64,000 nt of DNA from Micromonospora violae (GCF_004217135.1 NZ_SHKK01000001.1:1488001-1552000); one strand, 5' to 3'; shown: positions 1 through 9,128, counted from the first letter of the stretch. Program-made: numbers and translations. The notes: generated by a model from the sequence alone, not told the origin.

Positions 1-1
1 C

Positions 2-1084
2 CCGGCCGACCAGGTGGTCATGTTCGGCGCGCACCTGGACGGCGTCTCGGCCGGACCGGGCATCAACGACAACGCCACCGGATCGTCGACCCTGCTGGAG
101 AACGCGCTGGTCCTGGCCGCGCAGAACCCGACCATGACCAAGCGGGTGCGGTTCGCCTGGTGGACCGACGAGGAGCAGGGGCTCAACGGCTCCCGGTTCT
201 ACGTCAACTCGCTCAACGCCACCCAGCGCGGCTACATCAAGGGTTACTACAACTTCGACATGGTCGGCTCGGTCAACGGCGGCTACTTCATCAACCGGGT
301 CACCTCCAGCACGGCCGCGCCGCTGAAGGCGTACTGGGACTCGTTGGGCCTGCAACCGGAGGAGAACGTCGAGGGCCAGGGCCGCTCCGACGACTACTAC
401 TTCCAGCAGGCGGGCATCCCCACCTCGGGCTACGCCGCCGGTGCCAGCGCCCGCAAGACCAGCTCCCAGGCGGCCAAGTGGGGCGGCACCGCCAACTCGG
501 CGTACGACCCGTGTTACCACCGGTCCTGCGACACCACCGCCAACGTCAGCGCCACCGTGCTGAACCGGGCGGCCGACGGCGTCGCGTACGCGCTGTGGCA
601 GCTCGCCGTGAGCGGCGGGGGTCCGACCTGCGTCGGCGGTCAGGTGGTCGGCAACGGTGGCTTCGAGAGCGGCAGCACCCCGTGGACGGCGTCCTCCGGC
701 GTGATCACCAACGCCAGTGGGCAGCCGGCCCGGACCGGGTCGTACAAGGCGTGGCTCAACGGGTACGGCAGCACCCGCACCGAGAACCTGTACCAGTCGG
801 TGACCCTGCCGGCCGGCTGCACCACCTACACGCTGTCGTTCTGGCTGCACATCGACACCGCCGAGACCACCAGCTCCCGGGTGTACGACCGGCTCACCGT
901 GCAGCTGGGTTCGACCACGCTGGCGACGTACTCGAATCTGAACGCCGCGTCGGGCTACGTGCAGCGCAGCTTCAACGTGGCCGGGTTCGCCGGGCAGACG
1001 GTGACGCTGCGGTTCACCGGCACCGAGGACTCGTCGTTGCAGACCAGCTTCGTGATCGACGACGTGACGTTGCAGGCGAGCTGA
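2..1084 (+). CDS. Secreted M28 family zinc aminopeptidase, 3' part
   Basis: The gene enters from outside the window, so its start and signal peptide are missing. What remains is the C-terminal 360 residues of a Streptomyces griseus aminopeptidase-type M28 peptidase, which removes N-terminal residues from peptides outside the cell. The sequence shows the metal-ligand string AHLDGV, then [16 protein letters not shown] (ligand plus general-base Glu) and NFDMVGS, the order expected for a co-catalytic two-zinc site. After about residue 215 comes a beta-rich module (NGGFESG...W...YQSVTLPAG...VIDDVTL) that resembles a galactose-binding or carbohydrate-binding jelly roll. The protein ends TLQAS just before the converging SDR gene. 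Family call is firm; the substrate preference is not visible. Confidence 0.88.
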   Translation, partial: PADQVVMFGAHLDGVSAGPGINDNATGSSTLLENALVLAAQNPTMTKRVRFAWWTDEEQGLNGSRFYVNSLNATQRGYIKGYYNFDMVGSVNGGYFINRVTSSTAAPLKAYWDSLGLQPEENVEGQGRSDDYYFQQAGIPTSGYAAGASARKTSSQAAKWGGTANSAYDPCYHRSCDTTANVSATVLNRAADGVAYALWQLAVSGGGPTCVGGQVVGNGGFESGSTPWTASSGVITNASGQPARTGSYKAWLNGYGSTRTENLYQSVTLPAGCTTYTLSFWLHIDTAETTSSRVYDRLTVQLGSTTLATYSNLNAASGYVQRSFNVAGFAGQTVTLRFTGTEDSSLQTSFVIDDVTLQAS

Positions 1085-1147
1085 CCGCGTACCGACAGGC
1101 GGCGAGCCGCCGCCGGGGTTGCCTGGCGGCGGTTCGTGGCGTCGTGG

Positions 1148-1855
1148 TCAGGGAAGCTGTGGGTAGAGCGCGGCGACACCGCCGGACAGCCCGGCCTGCA
1201 CCCGCCGACTGATGTCGTCGGCGACGATCTCGTACGCGTCGGCCTCGACACCGTCGACCGTGATCGTGGCGATCGCCGCCGGGTCGGACTTCGGGTCGGT
1301 GACCGTGGCCGCCATGTCGGTGTCCATGTAACCGACGTGCAGGGCGGCGACCCGGACGCCCCGCTCGGCGAGCTGGAGGCGCAGCGCGTTGGTCATCGCC
1401 CACTCGGCCGACTTCGCGGCCCCGTAGGCGGCGTGCTTCGGGAAGTTCACCCAGGACAGCACGGAGAGCACGTTGAGCATCGTCCCGCCGCCGTTGCCGG
1501 CGATGATCGGCGCGAACGCCCGGGCCATCGACAGCGTGCCGATGTAGTGGGTCTCCAGCTCGCGTCGGACGAGTTCCAGGTCGCCGTCGAGAAGGTCGGT
1601 GCGGGTGTCGATGCCGGCGTTGTTGATCAGCAGGTTCACGTCGCCGGCCAGCTTCGCGGCGGCGGCGACCGAGGCGGGGTCGGTGATGTCCAGGCGTACC
1701 GGCGTCACGCCGGGCAGGTCGACGCTGTCGGGGTTGCGGGCGCCGGCGTAGACGGTGGCACCTCGGGCGAGGAGTTCGGCGGCCAGGTGGCGGCCGAAGC
1801 CACGGTTGGCGCCGGTGACGAGGGCGGTGCTTCCGGAGATCTTCATGGCGGTCAC
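1148..1855 (-). CDS. SDR family NAD(P)-dependent oxidoreductase
   Basis: A 235-residue classical short-chain dehydrogenase. The N-terminal cofactor motif is TGANRGFG (TGxxxGxG), followed by the LDITD segment, NNAG at about residue 92, and the catalytic Ser...YxxxK as S(V/L)SWVNFPKHAAYGAAKSAEWA. Such enzymes reduce or oxidise a carbonyl or alcohol using NADP(H) in the cytoplasm; the substrate cannot be told from sequence. The GTG at 1855 and the ATG at 1846 (MKISGS) are both possible starts; the longer one is given. It faces away from htpG, with about 150 bases holding both promoters. Confidence 0.85.
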   Translation of the reverse strand: MTAMKISGSTALVTGANRGFGRHLAAELLARGATVYAGARNPDSVDLPGVTPVRLDITDPASVAAAAKLAGDVNLLINNAGIDTRTDLLDGDLELVRRELETHYIGTLSMARAFAPIIAGNGGGTMLNVLSVLSWVNFPKHAAYGAAKSAEWAMTNALRLQLAERGVRVAALHVGYMDTDMAATVTDPKSDPAAIATITVDGVEADAYEIVADDISRRVQAGLSGGVAALYPQLP

Positions 1856-2007
1856 GGTATCCGAGCTGGCTTCTGTAAAGCAAAGTCAGCTATCTCACCA
1901 GGATGGGAGACCGGATCGGGAATACGACCCGGACTCGGCCACAACCGGACCGGTGACGACTCGTATCCTTTCCGCGAACCTCCGTACGAGTTGAGATGGG
2001 AGACGGT

Positions 2008-3924
2008 GTGAGCAACCAGGCCGAAACGTTGGAGTTCCAGGCCGAGGCGCGTCAGCTCCTCCAGTTGGTGGTCCATTCGATCTACTCGAACAAGGACGTC
2101 TTCCTGCGGGAACTCATCTCGAACGCGTCCGACGCACTGGACAAGCTCCGGCTGGCCACCCTCGTCGACAAGGACCTCGTCGCCGACACCGACGACCTGC
2201 ACGTCGCCCTGGAGATCGACCGCGACGCCCGCACCCTCACCGTCCGGGACAACGGCATCGGGATGACCCGCGACGAGGTCGTCCAGCTGATCGGCACCAT
2301 CGCCAAGTCGGGCACCGCCGAACTCCTCCGCCAACTGCGCGAATCCGCCGACGCCCACGCCTCGCAGGACCTCATCGGCCAGTTCGGTGTCGGCTTCTAC
2401 GCCGCGTTCATGGTCGCCGACCGGGTCACCCTGCTGACCCGCAAGGCCGGCGAGACCGGCGGCACCCGCTGGGAGTCCACCGGCGAGGGCACGTACTCGA
2501 TCGAGGCGGTCGACGAGGCGCCGCAGGGCACCACGGTGACGCTGCACCTCAAGCCGGCCGACACCGAGGACAACCTGCACGACTACACCGCCGAGTGGAC
2601 CGTCCGCGAGATCGTCAAGCGCTACTCCGACTTCATCGCCTGGCCGATCCGGATGAGCGTCGAGCGCCCCGGCGCCGACGGCGAGGCCGCCACCCACGAG
2701 GTGCAGACCCTCAACTCGATGAAGGCGCTCTGGGCGCGACCCCGCGACGAGGTCGACGCCGCCGAGTACAACGAGTTCTACAAGCACGTCAGCCACGACT
2801 GGGCCGACCCACTCGAGGTCGTGCACATGAAGGGCGAGGGCACCTTCGAGTACGAGGCGCTGCTGTTCCTGCCCAGCCACGCCCCACTGGACCTGTTCTC
2901 CCCGCAGGGCCGCCGTGGCGTCCAGCTCTACGTCAAGCGCGTCTTCATCATGGACGACTGCGAGGCGCTGGTCCCGACCTACCTGCGCTTCGTCAAGGGC
3001 GTGGTCGACGCGCACGACCTGTCGCTGAACATCTCCCGGGAGATCCTCCAGCAGGACCGGCAGATCCAGATCGTCCGCCGCCGCCTGGTCAAGAAGATCC
3101 TCGCCACTGTCAAGGACCTCAAGGCCAACCACGCCGAGCGCTACCGCACCTTCTGGACCGAGTTCGGCGCGGTGGTCAAGGAAGGGCTGATCGACGACAC
3201 CGACAACCGGGACACCCTGCTGGACCTCCTGTCGGTGGCCTCCACCAACGACCCGGCCGAGCCCACCGACCTGGCCGGCTACGTGTCGCGGATGAAGGAC
3301 GGCCAGAGCGACATCTGGTACGCCACCGGCGAGTCCCGGGCCGCCATCGAGAATTCTCCGCACCTGGAGGCCTTCCGGGCCAAGGGGCACGAGGTGCTGC
3401 TCCTCACCGACCAGGTCGACGAGGTGTGGGTCGAGCGGGTCGGCAGCTACGACGGTCGGCCGCTGCGCTCGATCGCCAAGGGTGAGATCGACCTGGACAC
3501 CGACGAGGAGAAGAAGCAGGCCGAGGCCGAGCGCGAGCAGCAGCGACAGGAGTTCGCGGCGCTGCTCGAATGGCTGGGCACCACCCTCACCGACAGTGTC
3601 CGGGAGGTCCGCCTGTCGTCGCGGCTGACCACCTCACCGGCCTGCGTCGTCGGCGACGCCCACGACCTCACCCCGACCCTGGAGAAGATGTACCGCGCGA
3701 TGGGGCACGAACTCCCCCCGACCAAGCGGATCCTGGAGATCAACCCAGGTCACCCGCTGGTGTCCGGGCTGCGCAAGGCCCACGAGCAGGGCAGCGACCC
3801 CGCCGCCCTGACCGAGACCGCCGAGCTGCTCTACGGCTTGGCGGTGCTCGCCGAGGGCGGTGAGCTGACCGACCCGGCCCGCTTCACCCGCACGCTCGCC
3901 GACCGGCTCGCGCGCACCCTGTAA
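2008..3924 (+). CDS. htpG: Molecular chaperone HtpG (bacterial Hsp90)
   Basis: ATP-dependent Hsp90 homologue of 638 residues that remodels client proteins in the cytoplasm. The GHKL ATP site is complete: ELISNASDALDKLR (Asn for Mg), DNGIGM, IAKSGT and GQFGVGFYAAF. The middle domain (ISREILQQ, conserved Arg) and the C-terminal dimerisation domain follow, and the length matches the family. An in-frame ATG lies at 1996, but GTG at 2008 is preferred because GGGAGA at 1998-2003 is a good ribosome binding site for it and VSNQAETLEFQAE matches typical HtpG starts. A 7-base inverted repeat ACTCGTA/TACGAGT (1959-1965 and 1985-1991) brackets the leader and might be an operator; no CIRCE or HAIR consensus is seen. 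Confidence 0.95.
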   Translation: MSNQAETLEFQAEARQLLQLVVHSIYSNKDVFLRELISNASDALDKLRLATLVDKDLVADTDDLHVALEIDRDARTLTVRDNGIGMTRDEVVQLIGTIAKSGTAELLRQLRESADAHASQDLIGQFGVGFYAAFMVADRVTLLTRKAGETGGTRWESTGEGTYSIEAVDEAPQGTTVTLHLKPADTEDNLHDYTAEWTVREIVKRYSDFIAWPIRMSVERPGADGEAATHEVQTLNSMKALWARPRDEVDAAEYNEFYKHVSHDWADPLEVVHMKGEGTFEYEALLFLPSHAPLDLFSPQGRRGVQLYVKRVFIMDDCEALVPTYLRFVKGVVDAHDLSLNISREILQQDRQIQIVRRRLVKKILATVKDLKANHAERYRTFWTEFGAVVKEGLIDDTDNRDTLLDLLSVASTNDPAEPTDLAGYVSRMKDGQSDIWYATGESRAAIENSPHLEAFRAKGHEVLLLTDQVDEVWVERVGSYDGRPLRSIAKGEIDLDTDEEKKQAEAEREQQRQEFAALLEWLGTTLTDSVREVRLSSRLTTSPACVVGDAHDLTPTLEKMYRAMGHELPPTKRILEINPGHPLVSGLRKAHEQGSDPAALTETAELLYGLAVLAEGGELTDPARFTRTLADRLARTL

Positions 3925-3950
3925 CCAGGGCGGACCCACCACCGTCAAAT

Positions 3951-3991
3951 ACGCGGACGCTCGGCCGATCCACTCGGCCGAGCGTCCGCGT
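3951..3991 (+). terminator. Terminator hairpin after htpG
   Basis: Perfect 18-bp stem (ACGCGGACGCTCGGCCGA paired with its complement) with loop TCCAC, 27 bases after the htpG stop. There is no U-run, as is usual in actinomycetes. It also lies at the 3' end of the converging gene at 4009, so it can act in both directions. Confidence 0.75.
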
Positions 3992-4008
3992 GTCGACGCG
4001 GCCCGCCG

Positions 4009-4374
4009 TCACGCCGCGGAGGCGGCCTTCGATCCCCGATGCGAGGCCACCGGGCCAGCGTTCCAACCCCACCGGGGGGCCGGTACCGCGGCATCGCGGC
4101 GTCCGTCCGTGTCGACGTCGTCGCTGTCGGTTCCGTCGATGGTCAGCTCGACCGCGGTGGGTGTGTTGCGGGCCAGTCGCAGCGAGTGCTCGGCGCCGGT
4201 ACGGGCCGTGCACGGCCAGGACTGCCCGACGCACTGAAGGTTGCGGCACCGTCCCTCGTCGTCCGGCTCGTGGGCGCTCAGCACGTCGATCGCCAACTGC
4301 CAGAGCAGCGGGTCCGTCACGTCGTGCGGGCGCTCGACGGTGCGGCTTGGTCGGTTGCTGGTGTCGTCGGACAT
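4009..4374 (-). CDS. Hypothetical protein with CRxxxC...WPC cysteine motif
   Basis: A 121-residue cytoplasmic protein of unknown function. The N-terminal half holds DPLLWQLAIDVLSAHEP followed by three cysteines in GRCRNLQCVGQSWPCTA, a pattern I know from short uncharacterised actinomycete proteins; the tail is polar and low complexity. The open frame extends further upstream, but ATG at 4374 is chosen because GAGGGGGG sits just before it. The three cysteines could bind a metal, but no fourth ligand is obvious. It converges on htpG and shares its terminator. Confidence 0.65.
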   Translation of the reverse strand: MSDDTSNRPSRTVERPHDVTDPLLWQLAIDVLSAHEPDDEGRCRNLQCVGQSWPCTARTGAEHSLRLARNTPTAVELTIDGTDSDDVDTDGRRDAAVPAPRWGWNAGPVASHRGSKAASAA

Positions 4375-4495
4375 CGTGGCCCCCCTCGTCAGGCTGTTCC
4401 CCCCAAGGGTCACCCGTCAGCCGCCGGCTAAACCGCCGACCTGCTGTGATGTGTCGCTGGTCGCAGCTTGGCCGTGGACGCCGCACGCGTATCGG

Positions 4496-4933
4496 TCAGT
4501 CGAGGCAGAACTCGTTGCCCTCGGGGTCGGCCATGACGAGATGACCGGCGCCCAACGGGGGAGTGGGCTCGTGCCGACTGAGCCGCTTGGCGCCGTGCGA
4601 GACGAGCCGTTCGGCCTCCGCCTCCAGGGCCGCCATCCGCTCGTCACCCGCCAGCCCGGGGGCCGCGCGTACGTCGAGGTGGACCCTGTTCTTCACCTTC
4701 TTGTGCTCCGGGACGCGCTGGAAGAACAGCCGTGGTCGCGAGCCCTCGGGGTCGACGACCGCCGACGCGTCGTTGCGGTTCTCCGGCGGCACACCCATCG
4801 CTTCCAGCGCCTGGTCCCAGGACTCGAAGTCGCCGGGTGGGGCCTGCACCTGGTACCCCAGCGCCTCGGCCCAGAACGTCGCCAATCCGGCGGGGTCGGC
4901 GCAGTCGAACGTGATCTGGACGTCGCGGGTCAC
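4496..4933 (-). CDS. VOC family (glyoxalase-like) protein
   Basis: A one-domain glyoxalase/bleomycin-resistance fold protein of about 145 residues. It starts with VQITFDCADPAGLATFWAEALGY, contains FFQRVPEHKKVKNRVHLDV (ligand His on the beta strand) and ends HLVMADPEGNEFCLD with the second-half Glu ligand, so it matches the Glyoxalase_6 type subfamily. The function is unknown; members include dioxygenases and resistance proteins. The GTG at 4933 has GAAGGA six bases upstream and is preferred; an upstream ATG at 4966 would add 11 residues. It is divergent from the WYL regulator at 5028, which may control it. Confidence 0.82.
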   Translation of the reverse strand: MTRDVQITFDCADPAGLATFWAEALGYQVQAPPGDFESWDQALEAMGVPPENRNDASAVVDPEGSRPRLFFQRVPEHKKVKNRVHLDVRAAPGLAGDERMAALEAEAERLVSHGAKRLSRHEPTPPLGAGHLVMADPEGNEFCLD

Positions 4934-5027
4934 GGCGGATCCTTCTTCCCTGCTCTGGTCGGTCATGATCCCAGCCTCTCGCGGATAGCGGACAGGATCG
5001 TTCCGCTATCCGTGCAACGATCGACGA

Positions 5028-6005
5028 GTGACCGTCGAGACGACGACCGAGCGGGTGCTGCGCCTGCTGGCGCTGCTGCAACGACGGCTGTCCTGGACGG
5101 CCGCCGAGCTCGCCGCCGAGCTGGGGGTCACCGGTCGTTGCGTGCGCCGGGACGTGCAGCGTCTGCGGACGCTCGGCTATCCCGTGCACGCGGTGTCGGG
5201 CGTCGGCGGCGGCTACCAACTCGGTGCGGGCACCCGGCTGCCGCCGTTGCTCCTCGACGACGAGGAGGCGATCGCCACGGCGGTGTCGCTACGGCTGGCC
5301 TCCGGGGGCACGGTCGCCGGGGCGGGCGAGGCGGCGCTGCGGGCTCTCGCGAAGCTCGATCAGGTGATGCCGTCCCGGCTTCGCGCCGAGGTGCGGGCGG
5401 TGCACGGCGCCACCGACACCCTCATCGGCCCGGTCGCCGAGATCGACGGGGAGCTGCTGGTGACCCTGGCCCGGGCCTGTCGAGACGGGGTCCGCGTCCG
5501 GTTCCACTACCCCGACCGGGGTGCGGGGGAGCGGGAGCGCAGGGTCGAGCCGATCCGGATGGTCACGACCGGCCGCCGCTGGTATCTGATGGCCTGGGAC
5601 GTCGACCGCGACGACTGGCGTACGTTCCGGCTGGACCGGATGCGAGCCGCGACGGCCACGACCTGGCGTTTCCCGGTCCGCGAGCACCCGGATCCGGTCG
5701 TCTTCGTGCAGCGGTCGGTGACCGGCGCGCCGTACCGGTACCTGGCCCGGGTGCGGGTGCACGCCCCGGCCGACCGAGTGCGCGAGGTGGTTCCGCCGCA
5801 GGTGGGGCAGGTCGAGGACGACGGCGACGGCTGGTCGGTGCTGGCCGTCGGGGGCGACAGCCTGGACTGGCTCGCCGCGCACCTCGCCCGCCTGGATCAC
5901 GAGGTGGAGGTGCTGGAGCCCCCTGAGCTGCGCGAGGCCGCGGGCCGGCTCGCCCGTCGCCTCGCGGTGCTGGCCGGTGTGCCGTCGGAACCCGGCGCGC
6001 GGTGA
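5028..6005 (+). CDS. WYL domain-containing transcriptional regulator (YafY type)
   Basis: A 325-residue regulator with an N-terminal DeoR-type HTH_11 (residues about 7-60, AELAAELGVTGRCVRRDVQRLRTLGYPV) and a central WYL ligand-sensing domain (RVEPIRMVTTGRRWYLMAWDVDRDDWRTFRLDRM), then the WCX C-terminal extension. WYL proteins bind nucleic acid or small ligands and control adjacent genes. The GTG start lies 94 bases from the start of the divergent VOC gene at 4933, making that gene the likely target. The 3' end overlaps the convergent GNAT gene by 109 bases. Confidence 0.88.
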   Translation: MTVETTTERVLRLLALLQRRLSWTAAELAAELGVTGRCVRRDVQRLRTLGYPVHAVSGVGGGYQLGAGTRLPPLLLDDEEAIATAVSLRLASGGTVAGAGEAALRALAKLDQVMPSRLRAEVRAVHGATDTLIGPVAEIDGELLVTLARACRDGVRVRFHYPDRGAGERERRVEPIRMVTTGRRWYLMAWDVDRDDWRTFRLDRMRAATATTWRFPVREHPDPVVFVQRSVTGAPYRYLARVRVHAPADRVREVVPPQVGQVEDDGDGWSVLAVGGDSLDWLAAHLARLDHEVEVLEPPELREAAGRLARRLAVLAGVPSEPGAR

Positions 6006-6499
6006 CGCAGCGTGTAGTGGCGCAGCGACACCGCGCTGCCGTCGGGCGCCGCCCACGGTGCCGTGCTGGTGCCGATGCATCGCCAGCCGGTGCGCTCGTA
6101 CAGCGCGGCGGCCGCCACACCACCGGCGGCCACCTCCAACACCAGGTCGACCCCCCGCTCGTTCGCCCACTTCCGGGCTCGGCCCAGCAACGCGCCGCCG
6201 AGCGCCAACCCACGGGCCCTCGGCGCCACGAAGAGACGGGCCACCTCGGCTGTCGGTCGGCCGGGCGGCCCACCCACCTGGTTGGGGATCCGATGCACCG
6301 CGATGTGTCCGACAATTCCGGCGTCGGCGTCGGCGTCGACAGCCACCCAGGCCCGCGCCGGGTGCGGCTCGCGTAGCCAGCGGTGCGGGTCGGCAGGCCA
6401 GTTCAGCGGGTACCGGTCGACCCGGTGCACCTCGGCGAGCGCCGCGACGCATCCGTCGAGATCGGTGGCGCGGCGGCGCCGAATGCGCGGTGGGATCAC
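5897..6499 (-). CDS. GNAT family N-acetyltransferase
   Basis: About 200 residues. IRRRRATDLDGCVAALAEVHRVDRYPLNWP opens the fold, and the acetyl-CoA site is AEVARLFVAPRARGLALGGALL (R/Q-x-x-G-x-A/G), followed by LEVAAGGVAAAALYERTGWRCIG. The substrate is unknown. The GTG at 6499 is chosen because it overlaps the stop of the upstream GNAT gene as GTGA, so the two are translationally coupled. The last 36 or so codons run antisense through the end of the WYL gene and are arginine/serine rich; they may be a non-conserved extension. Confidence 0.8.
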   Translation of the reverse strand: MIPPRIRRRRATDLDGCVAALAEVHRVDRYPLNWPADPHRWLREPHPARAWVAVDADADAGIVGHIAVHRIPNQVGGPPGRPTAEVARLFVAPRARGLALGGALLGRARKWANERGVDLVLEVAAGGVAAAALYERTGWRCIGTSTAPWAAPDGSAVSLRHYTLRHRAPGSDGTPASTARRRASRPAASRSSGGSSTSTS

Positions 6500-7020
6500 A
6501 GGTCGTCGAACGGACGGGGGTAGCGGAACTCGCCGCGAATCGACTCCCGCCACGCGGTCAGCGGCCGAGCCATGAAGTACTGCGGCCCCCACGGCTGCGG
6601 CGGGGTGACGCCCAGCTCGACGGCGGGCCGGAACCCGAAGCGCGGGTAGTAGTCGGGGTGCCCGAGCAGCACCACCAGCGGTTCGTCCCGCGCCTCGGCG
6701 GCGCCGAGCACCGCGTGCATCAACGCGCTGCCGACCCCACGGCGTTGCCAGTCGGGCAGCACACCGAGCGGGCCCAGGCCCAGCGCCACCGGCGCACCGG
6801 CCACCAGGCTGCGGGTGGCCACCACATGCCCCACCACCTGGCCGTCCGAATCGGTCGCCACCAGGGAGTACGCGGGCAGCCAGCCTTCGTCGGCGCGCAG
6901 CGCGTCGACAAGCGTCGCCTCGACCGGTGTGCCCGGACCACCGTCGGCCTTGGCGAAGGCGGCGGAGTGCACCGCCCGGATGGCGTCGACGTCGGCGGGT
7001 GTCTCGCGTCTGATCAGCAC
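6496..7020 (-). CDS. GNAT family N-acetyltransferase (YhbS-like)
   Basis: A 174-residue acetyltransferase of the COG3153/YhbS type: LIRRETPADVDAIRAVHSAAF at the N terminus, GLGPLGVLPDWQRRGVGSALM as the acetyl-CoA loop (QxxGxG), and LLGHPDYYPRFGFRPA near the end, a phrase typical of this subfamily. The open frame continues upstream through the repeat spacer, but those residues are repeat-encoded and unlike a protein; GTG at 7020 begins the domain. It is the first gene of the two-gene acetyltransferase operon. Confidence 0.86.
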   Translation of the reverse strand: MLIRRETPADVDAIRAVHSAAFAKADGGPGTPVEATLVDALRADEGWLPAYSLVATDSDGQVVGHVVATRSLVAGAPVALGLGPLGVLPDWQRRGVGSALMHAVLGAAEARDEPLVVLLGHPDYYPRFGFRPAVELGVTPPQPWGPQYFMARPLTAWRESIRGEFRYPRPFDDL

Positions 7021-7131
7021 CGCGCCACCATAGACGCGGTGAGTCGCCGGCTCCACGCGTTTATCGCCGGCACCGATCTGCCGACGGTCGCGTCCTTCGG
7101 ACGACGGTGCAACGGCGATGGTTGTGCCCGG

Positions 7132-7227
7132 CAGTCGTGGTGGCCGACGGTCGTCGTGACTGGCGGTCGTGGCGGCTGGCGGTCGTGGTGGCTGCCGGTC
7201 GTGGTTGGTGCCGGTCGTGGTGCGCGG
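7132..7227. repeat. 16-bp imperfect tandem repeat, six copies
   Basis: Six consecutive 16-base units close to CGGTCGTGGTGGCTGC, differing at 2-6 positions each, 112 bases upstream of the GNAT start at 7020. The 7021-7465 spacer contains no convincing gene; besides this array and the 7-bp array it has a direct repeat GAGTCATCAAG at 7274-7284 and 7293-7303. Confidence 0.8.
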
Positions 7228-7307
7228 GCGGGCCGCACTTCGGGGACATGGCGGGGAAACGGTTGATGTCTGTGAGTCATCAAGATGCCACCGAGTCATC
7301 AAGCTCT

Positions 7308-7445
7308 CCGCGATCCGCGATCCGCGATCCGCGATCCGCGATCCGCGATCCGCGATCCGCGATCCGCGATCCGCGATCCGCGATCCGCGATCCGCGATCC
7401 GCGATCCGCGATCCGCGATCCGCGATCCGCGATCCGCGATCCGCG
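7308..7445. repeat. 7-bp perfect tandem repeat (CCGCGAT), 19 copies
   Basis: Nineteen uninterrupted copies of CCGCGAT (7308-7440) plus CCGCG. Because 7 is not a multiple of 3, all reading frames stay open across it and generate artificial RDPRSAI-type peptides. The array ends 20 bases beyond the stop of the FMN-dependent enzyme gene. CGCG blocks separated by ATC can form small hairpins on either strand. Confidence 0.97.
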
Positions 7446-7465
7446 CTGGCTGGGTGGCCGTGGCC

Positions 7466-9040
7466 TCAGCCGACGGCGGTGGCGGAGGGCGGGGCGCTGC
7501 CGCCCCGGGGTCCTTCCGGGACCATCAGCTGGATGATCTCCGCCTGGTCGGCGGGGGAGGGCAGCCCCCATTCGGGCCGGTAGCCGTACACCTGGTGCAG
7601 TGGGGTGGAGCCGGTGCGGCCGTCGAGGATCTCCACGGCGTCGGTCCCGATCAGGCCGGGGTGTTCGACGCCGCAGGCCTCGGCGACCTTGGTCAGGTCC
7701 CGGCGCAGCGTGCGCAGGTAGTTTGCCGCCCGGATCGACTTCGACGTCGGGTCCAGGCCCCGGGCGAGCCACGCGTTCTGGGTGGCGACGCCGGTCGGGC
7801 AGGTGTCGGTGTGGCACTTCTGCGCCTGGACGCAGCCGATCGACAGCATCGCCTCCCGACCGACGTTGACCAGGTCGCAGCCGAGCGCGAACGCCACGAT
7901 GGCGTTGTCGGGAAGGCCGAGTTTGCCGCCGCCGACGAAGACCACCCGCTCGTGCAGGTCGTGCTCGGCGAAGATCTTGTACACCCGGGAGAAGCCCTGC
8001 TGGAACGGGAGCGACACGGAGTCGGTGAAGATCAGTGGTGCGGCGCCGGTGCCGCCCTCGCCCCCGTCGATCGTCACGAAGTCCACCCCCCGGCCGGTGT
8101 CGCGCATCAGGGTGGCCAGCTCCTGCCAGAAGCCCAGGTCACCGACGGCCGACTTGATGCCGACCGGCAGGCCCGTCTCGGCGGCCAGCAACTCCACCCA
8201 GTCGAGGAGGCTGTCGCAGTCGGAGAACTCGGCGTGCCGCGACGGGCTGACACAGTCCTGACCGGCCGGGATGCCCCGGGTGGCGGCGATCTCGGCGGAC
8301 ACCTTCGCCCCGGGCAGCAGCCCACCGAGGCTCGGCTTGGCGCCCTGACTCAGCTTGATCTCCAACGCCCGGACCGGTGCGCCGGCGACCAGGCTCTTCA
8401 GCCGGTCGAGGCTGAACCGGCCGTGCTCGTCGCGGCAGCCGAAGTAGGCGGTGCCGAGTTGGAAGACCAGCTCACCGCCGTTGCGGTGGTACGGCGACAG
8501 GCCGCCCTCGCCGGTGTTCTGCAGGCAGCCGGCGAGGGCCGCGCCCTTGTTGAGCGCCGTGATGGCGTTGCCGGAGAGCGAGCCGAAGCTCATCCCGGAG
8601 ATGTTGACGACCGACTCCGGCCGGAACGCGCGGGCCCGTCCCCGCGCCGCACCGAGGACCTTCGCGCAGGGCAACCGTACGTCGTGCCCGGCGGTCGGCG
8701 ACGACGGCGGCACCGCACGACCGAACGTGCGGTGCTTGATGATCGGGTACCCGGGGGTGTACTCGATGTCGTTGTCCGTGCCGAAGCCGAAGTAGTTGTT
8801 CTCCTGCTTGGCGGACGCGTACACCCAGCGGCGTTGGTCGCGGGTGAACGGCCGCTCCTCGTTGTTGCCGGCCACGATGTACTGCCGAAGCTCCGGCCCG
8901 ATCGTCTCCAACAGGTAGCGGGCGCGGCCGAGCACCGGGAAGTTACGCAGCAGCGCGTGGTCGCGCTGGATCAGGTCCCGCGCGGCGAGCGCCGCGACGG
9001 CGGCGGCGACAGCGGGTACGGCTCGACGGACCCAGGTCAT
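7466..9040 (-). CDS. FMN-binding glutamate synthase family protein
   Basis: A 524-residue single-domain relative of the synthase half of glutamate synthase (GltB central FMN region, COG0069). One N-terminal membrane segment (about residues 5-22, AVPAVAAAVAALAA) anchors it. Landmarks are SGMSFGSLSGNAITALNKGA, GGLSPYH, KLSQGAKPSLGGLLPG, DFVTIDGGEGGTGAAP (FMN phosphate loop) and the cysteine cluster IGCVQAQKCHTDTCPTGVATQ that binds the 3Fe-4S cluster in true GltB. The glutaminase domain is absent, so the natural reaction is uncertain; it may transfer ammonia or reduce another substrate. ATG at 9040 has GGAAAG upstream and is preferred to a longer frame. Confidence 0.88.
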   Translation of the reverse strand: MTWVRRAVPAVAAAVAALAARDLIQRDHALLRNFPVLGRARYLLETIGPELRQYIVAGNNEERPFTRDQRRWVYASAKQENNYFGFGTDNDIEYTPGYPIIKHRTFGRAVPPSSPTAGHDVRLPCAKVLGAARGRARAFRPESVVNISGMSFGSLSGNAITALNKGAALAGCLQNTGEGGLSPYHRNGGELVFQLGTAYFGCRDEHGRFSLDRLKSLVAGAPVRALEIKLSQGAKPSLGGLLPGAKVSAEIAATRGIPAGQDCVSPSRHAEFSDCDSLLDWVELLAAETGLPVGIKSAVGDLGFWQELATLMRDTGRGVDFVTIDGGEGGTGAAPLIFTDSVSLPFQQGFSRVYKIFAEHDLHERVVFVGGGKLGLPDNAIVAFALGCDLVNVGREAMLSIGCVQAQKCHTDTCPTGVATQNAWLARGLDPTSKSIRAANYLRTLRRDLTKVAEACGVEHPGLIGTDAVEILDGRTGSTPLHQVYGYRPEWGLPSPADQAEIIQLMVPEGPRGGSAPPSATAVG

Positions 9041-9128
9041 GCCGGAACTCTTTCCGCCCCGGCGACCGGTCAAACCGGTGCGCCGGCTGGTGGCGGTGCG
9101 GGTGCGCCCCCGCACCGCCACGACGGGC

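Noticed and set aside
1959..1991. CIRCE or HspR operator before htpG
   Set aside because: The ACTCGTA/TACGAGT repeat is only 7 bp per arm with 19 bases between and does not match either consensus; mentioned only as a possible operator.
1852..3390. 512-residue antisense frame opposite htpG
   Set aside because: High-GC antisense shadow with no start signal or domain.
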